Notes: generated by a model not told the origin, from the letters alone. Shown: positions 47,982 through 59,042, counted from the first letter of the stretch. The stretch: 64,000 nt of DNA from Lamellibrachia satsuma (GCA_033239005.1 BSQZ01000038.1:4356001-4420000); one strand, 5' to 3'. Numbers and translations are program-made.

Positions 47982-49090
47982 TACATGTCAGAGTTCTGGC
48001 TTGAAGCTGTCTATAAGAACTAGGAACCTGAGCAGTGTTCTGGAGGACCAGCCAGCGCACCTGGCAATGTTACTGTTTAGGCACACAATAATAAATAGAC
48101 ACTCCAGGGACTGTATGTTTACTTCTACAGTATTGGTCAGTGCCTAAACTAGCTTCCTGACTGTTGACATATTACCTGGGTAATCAATCTCCACCCAAGG
48201 ACACTAGCTACTAGCTGTCAAGGAGCTATAGTTCCTAGCAATGATGTAAGACATTTCTAGGTCACCATGGCAACCTGCCAGCTGCGAGTGAACGGCCCGT
48301 ATTGTGGGGATACAAACCACTGGACTTTTTGTAAGGCATAGCAAGTTTTCCCACTGAGTGAGATTCATTGAGTTTTCCTGTATATCCAGGCACACATTGT
48401 ATTTATAAGACAGGTTTACCAGCTGGCACTATATTACATAAACAACATATGTTTGTTTGCATTATTTATGATAATCCCATTTTGTCACGTTGTGTATTAA
48501 TGTTACGCATTATCTACATTGGCTATTTATAAATTTAGATCCATGCATAGATCCCAAAGTAACTGAGCCACAACCAAGTTACTCTTCTGACAACATCAAC
48601 ACACATAGCTCGATACATTGAAATTTACTAGAAAAAAGCTGTATTGTTTGTTTTTTTTAAACAAATTGATCTTTTAACATGCCTATGATATAAAGGTACC
48701 AATATATTTTCCTGTAAGCTTCAAATCTGTGTTCAAATTTGTGAATTGTAAATGTCTACCTTCAATATATTTTTTGTTATTATAGATAATTTGATATTAT
48801 GACCAGTTGTGAGCAGTGGAAGGTTTTACTCTCACATGGTGTCAACTAGAGAAAGGAGAAGGTCATCTGGACCAATTATGTTGATATTGAAATATATTTA
48901 AGTGATGTAACAAATGACATAATTATTGTTTTTTTTACTGATTAATAATAACTGGCTAGTATGCAGTAGAGAGCCATATTTTGGGAAACAGCCCTTTCAT
49001 ACGACAATAAAGACATTTAAAAATACCTACAATAGAGCAACGCTGACTCAAATTGTTTAAAACAATAATTCATCACCGACTCTAAAATTC

Positions 49091-51352
49091 ATGACACGCT
49101 GCTTGCACACGTGTAAGCCAATGCTGCTTGCGCACGTGTAAGCCAATGCTGCTTGCGCACGTGTAAGCCAATGCTGCTTGCGCACGTGTAAGCCAATGCT
49201 GCTTGCGCGCGTGTAAGCCAATGCTGCTTGCGCGCGTGTAAGCCAATGCTGCTTGCGCGCGTGTAAGCCAATGCTGCTTGCGCGCGTGTAAGCCAATGCT
49301 GCTTGCGCACGTGTAAGCCAATGCTGCTTGCGCACGTGTAAGCCAATGCTGCTTGCGCACGTGTAAGCCAATGCTGCTTGCGCACGTGTAAGCCAATGCT
49401 GCTTGCGCACGTGTAAGCCAATGCTGCTTGCGCACGTGTAAGCCAATGCTGCTTGCGCACGTGTAAGCCAATGCTGCTTGCGCACGTGTAAGCCAATGCT
49501 GCTTGCGCACGTGTAAGCCAATGCTGCTTGCGCGCGTGTAAGCCAATGCTGCTTGCGCGCGTGTAAGCCAATGCTGCTTGCGCGCGTGTAAGCCAATGCT
49601 GCTTGCGCGCGTGTAAGCCAATGCTGCTTGCGCGCGTGTAAGCCAATGCTGCTTGCGCGCGTGTAAGCCAATGCTGCTTGCGCTCGTGTAAGCCAATGCT
49701 GCTTGCGCGCGTGTAAGCCAATGCTGCTTGCATGCGTGTAAGCCAATGCTGCTTCGCCGCGTGTAAGCCAATGCTGCTTGCGCTGCGTGTAAGCCAATGC
49801 TGCTTGCATGCGTGTAAGCCAATGCTGCTGCGCGCGTGTAAGCCAATGCTGCTTGCGCGCGTGTAAGCCAATGCTGCTTGCGCGCGTGTAAGCCAATGCT
49901 GCTTGCGCGCGTGTAAGCCAATGCTGCTTGCGCGCGTGTAAGCCAATGCTGCTTGCGCGCGTGTAAGCCAATGCTGCTTGCGCATGCGTGTAAGCCAATG
50001 CTGCTACGCGCGTGTAAGCCAATGCTGCTGCGCGCGTGTAAGCCAATGCTGCTTAGCCGCGTGTAAGCCAATGCTGCTTGCGCGTGTAAGCCAATGCTGC
50101 TAGCATGCGTGTAAGCCAATGCTGCTAGCGCGCGTGTAAGCCAATGCTGCTTGCGCGCGTGTAAGCCAATGCTGCTTGCGCTGCGTGTAAGCCAATGCTG
50201 CTGCGCGCGTGTAAGCCAATGCTGCTGGCGCGCGTGTAAGCCAATGCTGCTTGCGCGCGTGTAAGCCAATGCTGCTTGCGCGCGTGTAAGCCAATGCTGC
50301 TTGCGCGCGTGTAAGCCAATGCTGCTTGCGCGCGTGTAAGCCAATGCTGCTTGCGCCGCGTGTAAGCCAATGCTGCTGCGCGCGTGTAAGCCAATGCTGC
50401 TTGCGCGCGTGTAAGCCAATGCTGCTTGCGCGCGTGTAAGCCAATGCTGCTTGCGCGCGTGTAAGCCAATGCTGCTTAGCGCGCGTGTAAGCCAATGCTG
50501 CTTGCGCGCGTGTAAGCCAATGCTGCTGCGCGCGTGTAAGCCAATGCTGCTGCGCGCGTGTAAGCCAATGCTGCTTGCGCGCGTGTAAGCCAATGCTGCT
50601 AGCATGCGTGTAAGCCAATGCTGCTGCGCTGCGTGTAAGCCAATGCTGCTTGCGCATGCGTGTAAGCCAATGCTGCTTGCGCGCGTGTAAGCCAATGCTG
50701 CTTGCGCGCGTGTAAGCCAATGCTGCTTGCGCGCGTGTAAGCCAATGCTGCTAGCGCGCGTGTAAGCCAATGCTGCTTCGCGCGTGTAAGCCAATGCTGC
50801 TGCTGCGTGTAAGCCAATGCTGCTTGCGCATGCGTGTAAGCCAATGCTGCTTGCGCATGCGTGTAAGCCAATGCTGCTTTCGCATGCGTGTAAGCCAATG
50901 CTGCTTGCGCGCGTGTAAGCCAATGCTGCTTGCGCGCGTGTAAGCCAATGCTGCTTGCGCTGCGTGTAAGCCAATGCTGCTGCTGCGTGTAAGCCAATGC
51001 TGCTTGCGCACGTGTAAGCCAATGCTGCTTGCGCACGTGTAAGCCAATGCTGCTTGCGCACGTGTAAGCCAATGCTGCTTGCGCACGTGTAAGCCAATGC
51101 TGCTTGCGCACGTGTAAGCCAATGCTGCTTGCGCACGTGTAAGCCAATGCTGCTTGCGCACGTGTAAGCCAATGCTGCTTGCGCACGTGTAAGCCAATGC
51201 TGCTTGCGCACGTGTAAGCCAATGCTGCTTGCGCACGTGTAAGCCAATGCTGCTTGCGCACGTGTAAGCCAATGCTGCTTGCGCACGTGTAAGCCAATGC
51301 TGCTTGCGCACGTATAAGCAAATGCTGCTTGTGCACATATAAGCCAATGCAT
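49091..51352. repeat. Large minisatellite, 26-bp unit, about 87 copies, CCAAT plus CACGTG or GCGCGCG
   Basis: Each unit contains gtaagccaatgctgctt. The variable half is gcgcacgtgt in the outer blocks (about 49.10-49.19, 49.31-49.53 and 51.00-51.31 kb) and gcgcgcgtgt, often with insertions, deletions or catgcg, in the centre. All three minus-strand frames lack stops, giving open frames up to 761 codons; they are by-products. CpG density is far above that of the flanks. Confidence 0.98.
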
Positions 51353-52511
51353 ACATGCTTGACACATACACCAGAAATTGTAACAGTTTTATACAAATGA
51401 CATAATGTAAGCAACTTGCATTCAAGTGCACACCTGGCAAATGTTTCTGGAAACAGTGTAGCTAAGCAGATTTTAAAACATGGGTATGACTGAGTGCCTA
51501 TCTTGTGTTATAGGCTAGTCCTTTACTTCAGTGAAAGTGACCAGTATGTTGGTCAAAGATTTCTAGCCCAAGTCATAATCTGAGCATTGTTGTTGTAAAT
51601 TGAGACAAACACAACAAACACATTGGTCGCTGACCAGTGGCAAGTTATATGTGTCAGAATGACCACTTCTATACATACAAATACTGGTCATGACCACACT
51701 AGTCTTGCCATCTTAAGCACTCAATGACTTGGTCAGTTTGATCTATTTGTGGAACAAGGTCAGCAGGGAATGGTCAGTGTGGATGCTGCATCTTCTGGTT
51801 CTATCCAGTGAAGTAGCATCAACCTTGGAGGGGCTAGTCCAATGTAATAACTGGGTTAATTATTCAGTCAGCTGTGTAGAGAAGTGAAGGACATGACAGG
51901 CCCAGTGCACTGCACCTAGTCACCTTCATTGTTTGCACTAATCACTAGTAGGATTGCTGCTTATGTTAGTCAGAAAAAAATATGTTTTAGACTGGAATAG
52001 TGTATGAAGAACTGAACTGTGTATTCAGTGCTTATATGTGGCTTCAATTACCATCAAACCTGCACCTCTCATTAACGGCCACAGTCAACTCCCCCTTTCC
52101 AAGACTTTCACATGTTAAATGTTGTGTTGTTGTTATCGTGTGACCTGTTTAGAAAGCCTCTTATATTCAGTAGTTTTTTCTTAGTGTATTTACGTGCTAC
52201 TTTATTTTAGGTAAGTTTTTTCTTACCCACTGATATTTAAATTTGGTATTTTATTTGTATTATATTATTATATAATATAATTGTTACATATTATAATAGC
52301 TATTTAATCAGTGTTGTAGTTTAAGCACCTCTGGACAGATTGAATTATATATACAGTGCTATATAAATAAAGGTTATTCCTGTATCATTTTAATTAAATT
52401 ACCAAGTTAAGAGACAACTTTTCCTTTTTTGACTTTTCATTGAGTGGTTGCCTAAGGCAGGTTTCAGTGTGTATATGACGTGTGCAGTGGTTACACAAGA
52501 TATTAATAACT

Positions 52512-52634
52512 GTCAGGGGCATCTGCAGGAGGGGCAAAGGGGCATATATATATATGTATATATATTAAAAAAAAATTCTTCTTCTTCCTCCTTGCCCCTC
52601 ACTGGAAAAATTCCTGCGGACATCCCTGATAACT
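52512..52634. mobile_element. Short element with imperfect terminal inverted repeats
   Basis: The left end aactgtcaggggcatctgca and the reverse complement of the right end (agttatcagggatgtccgca) match imperfectly, about 120 bp apart. The interior is ATATAT, an A-run and a CTTCTT tract. Confidence 0.35.
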
Positions 52635-53056
52635 GTGCACGCAGTAGCTGGGTTTTAGGCAAGTCGCACAATTAATCCGCCATTTAGGAAATGTGTTCTC
52701 ATCAACATGATTACAGTACTCACATGTGTGGAGAATTTGTATGTGTATATTATATGAACGTGAAATGCAAAATAAAATCTTAAGTAAAAAGTAGTAATAT
52801 TTACAAATATTAATGGAACATTGAAGTACTGATATCAATTTGGATATTAAAATAAATTTATTAGAATGGAAAGCCTCAAATCACTCAGTAGGCTTTTCAG
52901 AAAGTTGGCATCTTGAGATGGCACTTTCCGTAACTTTACAAGACAACATGCTTGTTATGTTTACAAGACAACATGCTTGTTATGGATGCAATGGACATAA
53001 ACAATAAACAACATTTATCTATAACACAGATGATTAATTAATAATGTTTACAATGT

Positions 53057-53426
53057 GTGCATTGTTATCCACTTAGACTTGAATACTGTAAGCATTGTTG
53101 TCCATTTAGACTTGTATGCTGTAAGCATTGTTGTCCATTTAGATTTGTATGCTTTAAGCATTGTTTTCCATTTAGACTTGTATGCTGTAAGCATTGTTGT
53201 CCATTTAGACTTGTATGCTGTAAGCATTGTTGTCCATTTAGATTTGTATGCTGTAAGCATTGTTGTCCATTTAGACTTGTATGCTGTAAGCATTGTTGTC
53301 CATTTAAACTTATATACTGTAAGCATTGTTGTCCGTTTAAACTTGTATACTGTAAGCATTGTTGTCCATTTAGACTTGTATGCTGTAAGCATTGCTGTCC
53401 GTTTAAACTTGTATACTGTAAGCATG
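53057..53426. repeat. Minisatellite, 30-bp unit, about 12 copies
   Basis: Units contain gtaagcattgttgtccattt plus agacttgtat. Each has a stop-free frame on both strands, hence spurious open frames of about 130 codons. Confidence 0.95.
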
Positions 53427-54041
53427 TTTTTAGCTTTGCCTTTTGATCCAGACAAGTTATGGTTTATTTTATTTTAAAATATTGTATTGCAGAGTACAGA
53501 AAACAATCTTACAAATTGAACATATTTCATGTATAGTCTGGGACCCCTTCCGTCTTTTTCTGGAAAGTCAGTACCCTGTAATAAAACTTGCATTACCTGT
53601 GTGTTAACACATATTATACATGCAGCCAGCCTGCCATGGATGAGGTCATCGGTGAAATTAAATAGGTAGTAGTAATGTTATGTATGCATTCAAACAATAT
53701 CCATTATTGACATTATAGCAGCCTATTTTCATATTTCATTCAAATGTCATATTCTGCAGCTCTTTCTCTGTTAAGAACACACATATATATATTCATACAT
53801 GCAACGTGTAATATATGAGGTCATCAGTAAAATTAGATGGGTAGTAATGTATACAGGCAAACAGTATCCATTGTTCACATTGTAGCAGCCTATATAGTGC
53901 GATGATGTAGCAATGACGTAGGCAGTGGCCTTGCACCAGTAGCTGAAGTTTCTTGCAATATAGACTTGACGCATCACATAGGAAATGACATCAGCGGATT
54001 AATTTATTAATTGACGCCTTTTACCTGGTGACACATCCAGT

Positions 54042-54257
54042 TACCACGACATGTTGCACCACAACATGGCAACTGAGTATCACGACATGTTGCACCACAA
54101 CATGGCAACTGAGTATCACGACATGTTGCACCACAACATGGCAACTGAGTATCACGACATGTTGCACCACAACATGGCAACTGAGTATCACGACATGTTG
54201 CACCACAACATAGCAACTGAGTATCACGACATGTTGCACCACAACATGGCAACTGAG
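54042..54257. repeat. Minisatellite, 36-bp unit, 6 copies
   Basis: Nearly perfect units with gacatgttgcaccacaacat followed by ggcaactgagtatcac. 216 bp is exactly six units. Confidence 0.95.
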
Positions 54258-54689
54258 TCTGACTGCATGCAAACACTCGTGGTGCCTCTTTATGTGCAGC
54301 AGTAGAAGACAAATTGTAACAGTTAGAGAAATATGTTCCATTTTCTTGTTTGGGATCGTTTTATTAGCTACCGCCTAAAACATTTCATCAAAAATTAAAT
54401 AACAAATATGTTTATGTATAATAAAATTCCTGGTGGTGTTTATATTATATTTATCACACTACTCACCAGGTGAGGCATTAAACATGGCTAGTTCTCTCAT
54501 TGTTCACCAGGAGACATTATGAATATTTATCTATCTAATTATCATCTTCTGCAACACTAAATAATAAATAAAATGTGTGCATGCGTGTGTGTGTGTGTGC
54601 ATGCGCGAATGCGTGCGTGCAAGCATTTGCAAGCATGGGCAGATGGACAGATTGATGCATTCACACTAGGTATATGAAAATTGTATAAA

Positions 54690-54696
54690 TTATGTG

Positions 54697-54735
<39 letters not shown>

Positions 54736-54770
54736 ATGCTTGCTTGCTTGCGTGCGTGTCTTAGTAAACA
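54690..54770 (+). repeat. (CGTG)n microsatellite just before ULK exon 4
   Basis: About 11 gtgc/cgtg repeats then cttgcttgcttgcgtgcgtg, ending about 40 bp before the exon 4 acceptor. A UG-rich tract in the transcript. Confidence 0.92.
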
Positions 54771-54803
54771 AAATGTAATGGATGTTTTTTAATTGCCCTG
54801 CAG

Positions 54804-54836
54804 GAAACTTCACATCATGTGTACCTTGTCATGGAG
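54804..54836 (+). CDS. ULK1/ULK2: ULK exon 4 (33-bp small exon)
   Basis: The acceptor is ttgccctgcag and the donor GAG|GTAAGT. 11 codons in phase 0: ETSHHVYLVME, the strand leading to the hinge. Being a multiple of 3, its skipping would keep the frame but remove the hinge strand. Confidence 0.96.
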
Positions 54837-55125
54837 GTAAGTCGGTTGCCTTATACAAATGATTACATATTGATAACCACCAAGTATATTTATGTTTGCA
54901 TTGAACTGAAGTTAGTAAAACAAAATTGGCAGCCATTTCTCATTATACAATTGTGATATTCCTGGTTCATGTATAACTCTGTACATATTTCAATCATCAT
55001 GTGTGTTTATTATGTTAATAATTATTAAATAAACCACTAAGTAAACATGATATAGAGTTAAGGGGTCAACCCAAAAACTTAGTATACACTACAATACAAT
55101 GAATTGTTATAACTTTATGTTTCAG

Positions 55126-55162
55126 TTTTGCAATGGCGGAGACCTGGCGGATTACTTGCAAG
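55126..55162 (+). CDS. ULK1/ULK2: ULK exon 5 (37 bp)
   Basis: The acceptor is tatgtttcag and the donor CAAG|GTAGGG. Phase 0 in, phase 1 out. It encodes FCNGGDLADYLQ, the hinge and start of helix D, a signature of ULK kinases. Confidence 0.96.
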
Positions 55163-55432
55163 GTAGGGCATAAGTTGCTGTAGTAATTTGCTAGATTTTA
55201 TGCTTATTCAGTTCAGTTTCTGGCACCAAACAATAGAAGACATTGTAAAGAAATGTATGCTATAATTAGAAAATGTTCTGTTACTGTGATATTAAAAAAA
55301 ATTTAAGAAAAATTAGATATTAAAAAAATATATATCAAAATGTTACCAACTGATTAAGAATACATATATAGTACAAATGTGGTCATTAAATAACATATGA
55401 AAGTGATCTTGACATTAACTTGATGTTTGCAG

Positions 55433-55483
55433 CTAAAGGAACCCTGAGCGAAGACACTATAGCCTCCTTCCTGAAGCAGATAG
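55433..55483 (+). CDS. ULK1/ULK2: ULK exon 6 (51 bp); its 3' end is the first unit of a tandem array
   Basis: The acceptor is tgatgtttgcag. The first donor, at 55484, is GTACGT. It encodes AKGTLSEDTIASFLKQI (helix E). Phase 1 at both ends. The last 25 bases of the exon are repeated downstream with the donor, so the donor actually used cannot be read from the sequence. The first one gives the ungapped family sequence into exon 7. Confidence 0.93.
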
Positions 55484-56106
55484 GTACGTACCCTATAGCC
55501 TCCTTCCTCAAGCAGATAGGTAGGTACCCTATAGCCTCCTTCCTCAAACAGATAGGTACGTACCCTATAGCCTCCTTCCTCAAGCAGATAGGTAGGTACC
55601 CTATAGCCTCCTTCCTCAAGCAGATAGGTAGGTACCCTATAGCCTTCTTTCTGAAGCAGATAGGTATGTACCCTATAGCCTCCTTCCTGAAGCAGATAGG
55701 TATGTACCCTATAGCCTCCTTCCTGAAGCAGATAGGTACGTACCCTATAGCCTCCTTCCTCAAGCAGATAGGTACATACCCTATAGCCTCCTTCCTCAAG
55801 CAGATAGGTACGTACCCTATAGCCTCCTTCCTGAAGCAGATAGGTACGTACCCTATAGCCTCCTTCCTCAAGCAGATAGGTACGTACCCTATAGCCTCCT
55901 TCCTCAAGCAGATAGGTACGTACCCTATAGCCTCCTTCCTCAAGCAGATAGGTACGTACCCTATAGCTTCCTTCCTGAAGCAGATAGGTAGGTACCCTAT
56001 AGCCTCCTTCCTCAAGCAGATAGGTATGTACCCTATAGCCTCCTTCCTCAAGCAGATAGGTACGTACCCTATAGCCTCCTTCCTCAAGCAGATAGGTAGG
56101 TACCCT
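55459..56106 (+). repeat. Minisatellite of 18 x 36 bp made of the ULK exon 6 end plus its 5' splice site
   Basis: Exactly 648 bp, 18 units. Each unit is atagcctccttcctcaagca, then gatag, then a donor (GTACGT, GTAGGT, GTATGT or GTACAT) and accct. The first unit overlaps the coding exon. As the unit is 12 codons and has no stop, reading continues in frame through the whole array (IASFLKQIGTYP repeated) and beyond to a stop at 56233. Coding-like features of the array come from its origin. Confidence 0.97.
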
Positions 56107-57053
56107 AATCAAATGTACAACCTATGGATTACTAGGCAAAGGGAAATATCAGATATACTCCCAGCAGATGTTGTCTGTGGGAGGGTAGTGCACCCGCAGT
56201 CCCACACCCAAGGAGGGGTTACCACTTATGCATAGTAAAATGTTTATAAACTTCACATAGTATATGTACTAGTATTATTGTTACTAGCAAAAATGCCCAT
56301 CTCTGGACCGGGTAACTTAGTAGTTCGTAGGTGACTGTCATAATAACTATGTTTAAAAAAGTCACAGAAATATCCACCTATGCCTTGGTTCTGGGTGCTG
56401 CCAGTCAATATCGTGATGACTTCTGTGAATACAACTCTCAAAATTGCGACAATACTGTCAGTTGTAGTAATGTCTAGTGACACCCTGCCCTTTCATTACA
56501 TAACTTGAGACAATCAAAGAAAAGTCACATGATATTGTAGACAATTACAGGTATATAATTGTTTGCATAGCATTGTGGGTGATTGTGCATAATAACTACA
56601 AAGGGTAATTTGATTGTTCATAGAAAGAATGGTGAATTTAGAAAAAATTAAACTGACGATTGCTCTGCGATGAAATTGTTATTCCATGGTCAGATTTTAG
56701 GGCATTTCATAAGATGCTCAAGATTGATGACAGTTTATATTTGTAAACTATCCTAATTGGGAGGTTTCTTATTGTTTCTGTTGAGGGTCTCATCATGATC
56801 AAGTTGGGACTTCCCTATTGGAGACAAAATTGTTTGCTCCTAATGCTTTATGGATAAAAACAACTTACCGGTACTCCAGAATACTTTAGATTACTGTTAG
56901 CACCTCTTTAAATGTGTGTTAGTCTGAAAGCTAAAGAACACAGCAGTAATAAAGTTATAGGTAATAATTTTACTACACAAACAAGTGAAGTATATTGCCC
57001 CACACCTTATAAGGTAAGACAGGGGTTTTACCCTCTCTATGTTATCTGTGTAG
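56107..57053 (+). other. ULK intron 6 beyond the array: nothing else seen
   Basis: About 950 bp of AT-rich intron up to the acceptor ttatctgtgtag of exon 7. Confidence 0.6.
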
Positions 57054-57179
57054 CTGGGGCGATGGTGGCTTTGAACGCCAAGGGCATCGTACATCGAGAC
57101 TTGAAGCCACAGAATATTCTACTGTGTCACGCTGGCCACGCTACCAATCCACACCCGTCAGAAATACAACTCAAGATAG
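57054..57179 (+). CDS. ULK1/ULK2: ULK exon 7: catalytic loop
   Basis: Phase 1 at both ends, donor ATAG|GTAAAT. It encodes GAMVALNAKGIVHRDLKPQN then ILLCHAGHATNPHPSEIQLK. HRDLKPQN holds the catalytic Asp (D134) and the Mg-binding Asn. The short loop with His/Ala/Asn replaces the NPAG-type loop of vertebrate ULK1. Confidence 0.97.
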
Positions 57180-57702
57180 GTAAATATGACTTGTGAAACA
57201 TTCATTTAATGACATTGCAACTCTGGTGTGATCACAAAATTCAAGGTGTTTTCAGAAAGTGTTTACAATTGTGCAGCATTTCTGCTAAGCCTCAATATTG
57301 TTATGCTTTAAGAACACATAATAATTGTTAATTTATTTTATGTTAGCCAAACTTGCACACTTCGTGCATGTGTTAAGTTACCAGTTTAGACAATGTTCAT
57401 GTCAGCATAGGCCAAATTTTCAGTTGACATTTTATACTGTTTTATTGTTAAAATAACATTAAAGAAACAGTTCATGATGAAAACTATTGTTTTAAAGATA
57501 ATGAAAGATAATGTTATGTTTTTATATAGCACAGTATCCAGCAGAAAAACTGTCCAGTTCGTGGGGCTGCTCAGAGCACTTGACACTACCTCTTTGCAGA
57601 TGTGTTCATTCCAACACCAATTCAACTTTTCTGGGAAGCTTTCAGCCATGCTGCAATTACTGAAAGCAAAAGCTCTTTGTTCACATGTTATATTCACCCC
57701 TG
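57180..57702 (+). other. ULK intron 7, first part: nothing seen
   Basis: About 520 bp without features before the 39-bp array. Confidence 0.55.
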
Positions 57703-58309
57703 TCTATAGCCAGATACTCATTTATACAGCTGAGTGAACTGTCTATAGCCAGGTACTCATTTATACAGCTGAGTGAACTGTCTATAGCCAGATACTAATT
57801 TATACAGCAGAGTGAACTGTCTATAGCCAGATACTCATTTATACAGCTGAGTGAACTGTCTATAGCCAGATACTCATTTATACAGCTGAGTGAACTGTCT
57901 ATAGCCAGATACTCATTTATACAGCTGAGTGAACTGTCTATAGCCAGGTACTCATTTATACAGCTGAGTGAACTGTCTATAGCCAGATACTCATTTATAC
58001 AGCTGAGTGAACTGTCTATAGCCAGGTACTCATTTATACAGCTGAGTGAACTGTCTATAGCCAGATACTCATTTATACAGCTGAGTGAACTGTCTATAGC
58101 CAGGTACTCATTTATACAGCTGAGTGAACTGTCTATAGCCAGATACTCATTTATACAGCTGAGTGAACTGTCTATAGCCAGGTACTCATTTATACAGCCA
58201 GATACTCATTTATACATCTGAGTGAACTGTCTATAGCCAGGTACTAATTTATACAGCAGAGTGAACTGTCTACTGCCAGATACTCATTTATACATCTGAG
58301 TGAACTGAG
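57703..58309. repeat. Minisatellite, 39-bp unit, about 15 copies
   Basis: Units contain ctgtctatagccagatactc then atttatacagctgagtgaa. A ccaggtac variant alternates with ccagatac in the middle of the array (a two-unit, 78-bp higher-order pattern). One unit near 58200 is shortened. Confidence 0.96.
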
Positions 58310-58492
58310 GCAACGTGGGTTAAACAAACTTGCCCTTGCTTTAAAATGACAACAAGAGGATTCTCACCTGACCTCTTGAATGAGAGTCTGTTCTGATCTG
58401 CATGCTACAGCACTCCACATGATTACACACATCTAACTGGCCCAGCAATACCTGTCGCAAATATTGATATCATTTTTCAACTTATATTTCAG

Positions 58493-58566
58493 CGGACTTT
58501 GGCTTTGCTCGGTTCCTGCAAGATGGAGTAATGGCAGCGACACTGTGTGGGTCCCCTATGTACATG
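58493..58566 (+). CDS. ULK1/ULK2: ULK exon 8: DFG and activation loop; its 3' end starts a tandem array
   Basis: The acceptor is cttatatttcag and the first donor ATG|GTAAGA. Phase 1 in, phase 0 out. It encodes [20 protein letters not shown] then SPMYM: the Mg-binding DFG, the activation-loop Thr177 and the start of the P+1 loop. The last 24 bases are the first part of the 41-bp repeat unit that follows. Confidence 0.95.
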
Positions 58567-59031
58567 GTAAGATCACCCAATCTCTGTGTGGGTCTCCTAT
58601 ATATATGGTAAGATCATCCAATCTCTGTGTGGGTCCCCCATGTACATGGTAAGATCATCCAATCTCTGTGTGGGTCCCCTATGTACATGGTAAGATCATC
58701 CAATCTCTGTGTGGGTCCCCTATGTACATGGTAAGATCATCCAATCTCTGTGTGGGTCCCCCATGTTCATGGTAAGATCATCCAATCTCTGTGTGGGTAC
58801 CCCATGTACTTGGTAAGATCATCCAATCTCTGTGTGGGTCCCCCATGTACTTGGTAAGATCATCCAATCTCTGTGTGCGTCCCCATATACATGGTAAGAT
58901 CACCCAATCTCTGTGTGGGTCTCCTATATATATGGTAAGATCATCCAATCTCTGTCTGGGTCCGCCATGTACATGGTAAAATCATCCAATCTATGTGTGG
59001 GTCCCCTATGTACATGGGAAGATCACCCAAT
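58543..59031 (+). repeat. Minisatellite of about 12 x 41 bp made of the ULK exon 8 end plus its 5' splice site
   Basis: Each unit is ctgtgtgggtcccctatgta, then catg, then the donor GTAAGATCA and tccaatct. The first unit overlaps the coding exon. Exon-derived parts vary (ccccta, cccca, ctccta; gtac/atat) while the GTAAG donor is kept in nearly all units. The last unit has GGAAG instead. One unit near 58880 is a base or more shorter. 41 is not a multiple of 3, so use of later donors would usually shift the frame. Confidence 0.96.
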
Positions 59032-59042
59032 ATATAGATATA

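Larger units (their letters stand above)
45892..54803 (+). other. ULK intron 3 (8.9 kb), minisatellite-rich
   Basis: Holds an AT tract (45971-46003), arrays at 47.7, 49.1, 53.1 and 54.0 kb, a MITE-like element at 52.5 kb and a CGTG tract at 54.7 kb. The stretches 46.0-47.6, 48.0-49.0 and 51.4-52.5 kb show nothing I can support. Confidence 0.75.

Noticed and set aside
49082..51367. Minus-strand open frames up to 761 codons
   Set aside because: The 26-bp unit has no stop in any minus frame. The text is monotonous (ALAYTRASSIGLH) and shifts frame with each unit.
53048..53477. Open frames of 129-140 codons on both strands
   Set aside because: 30-bp stop-free repeat units in ULK intron 3.
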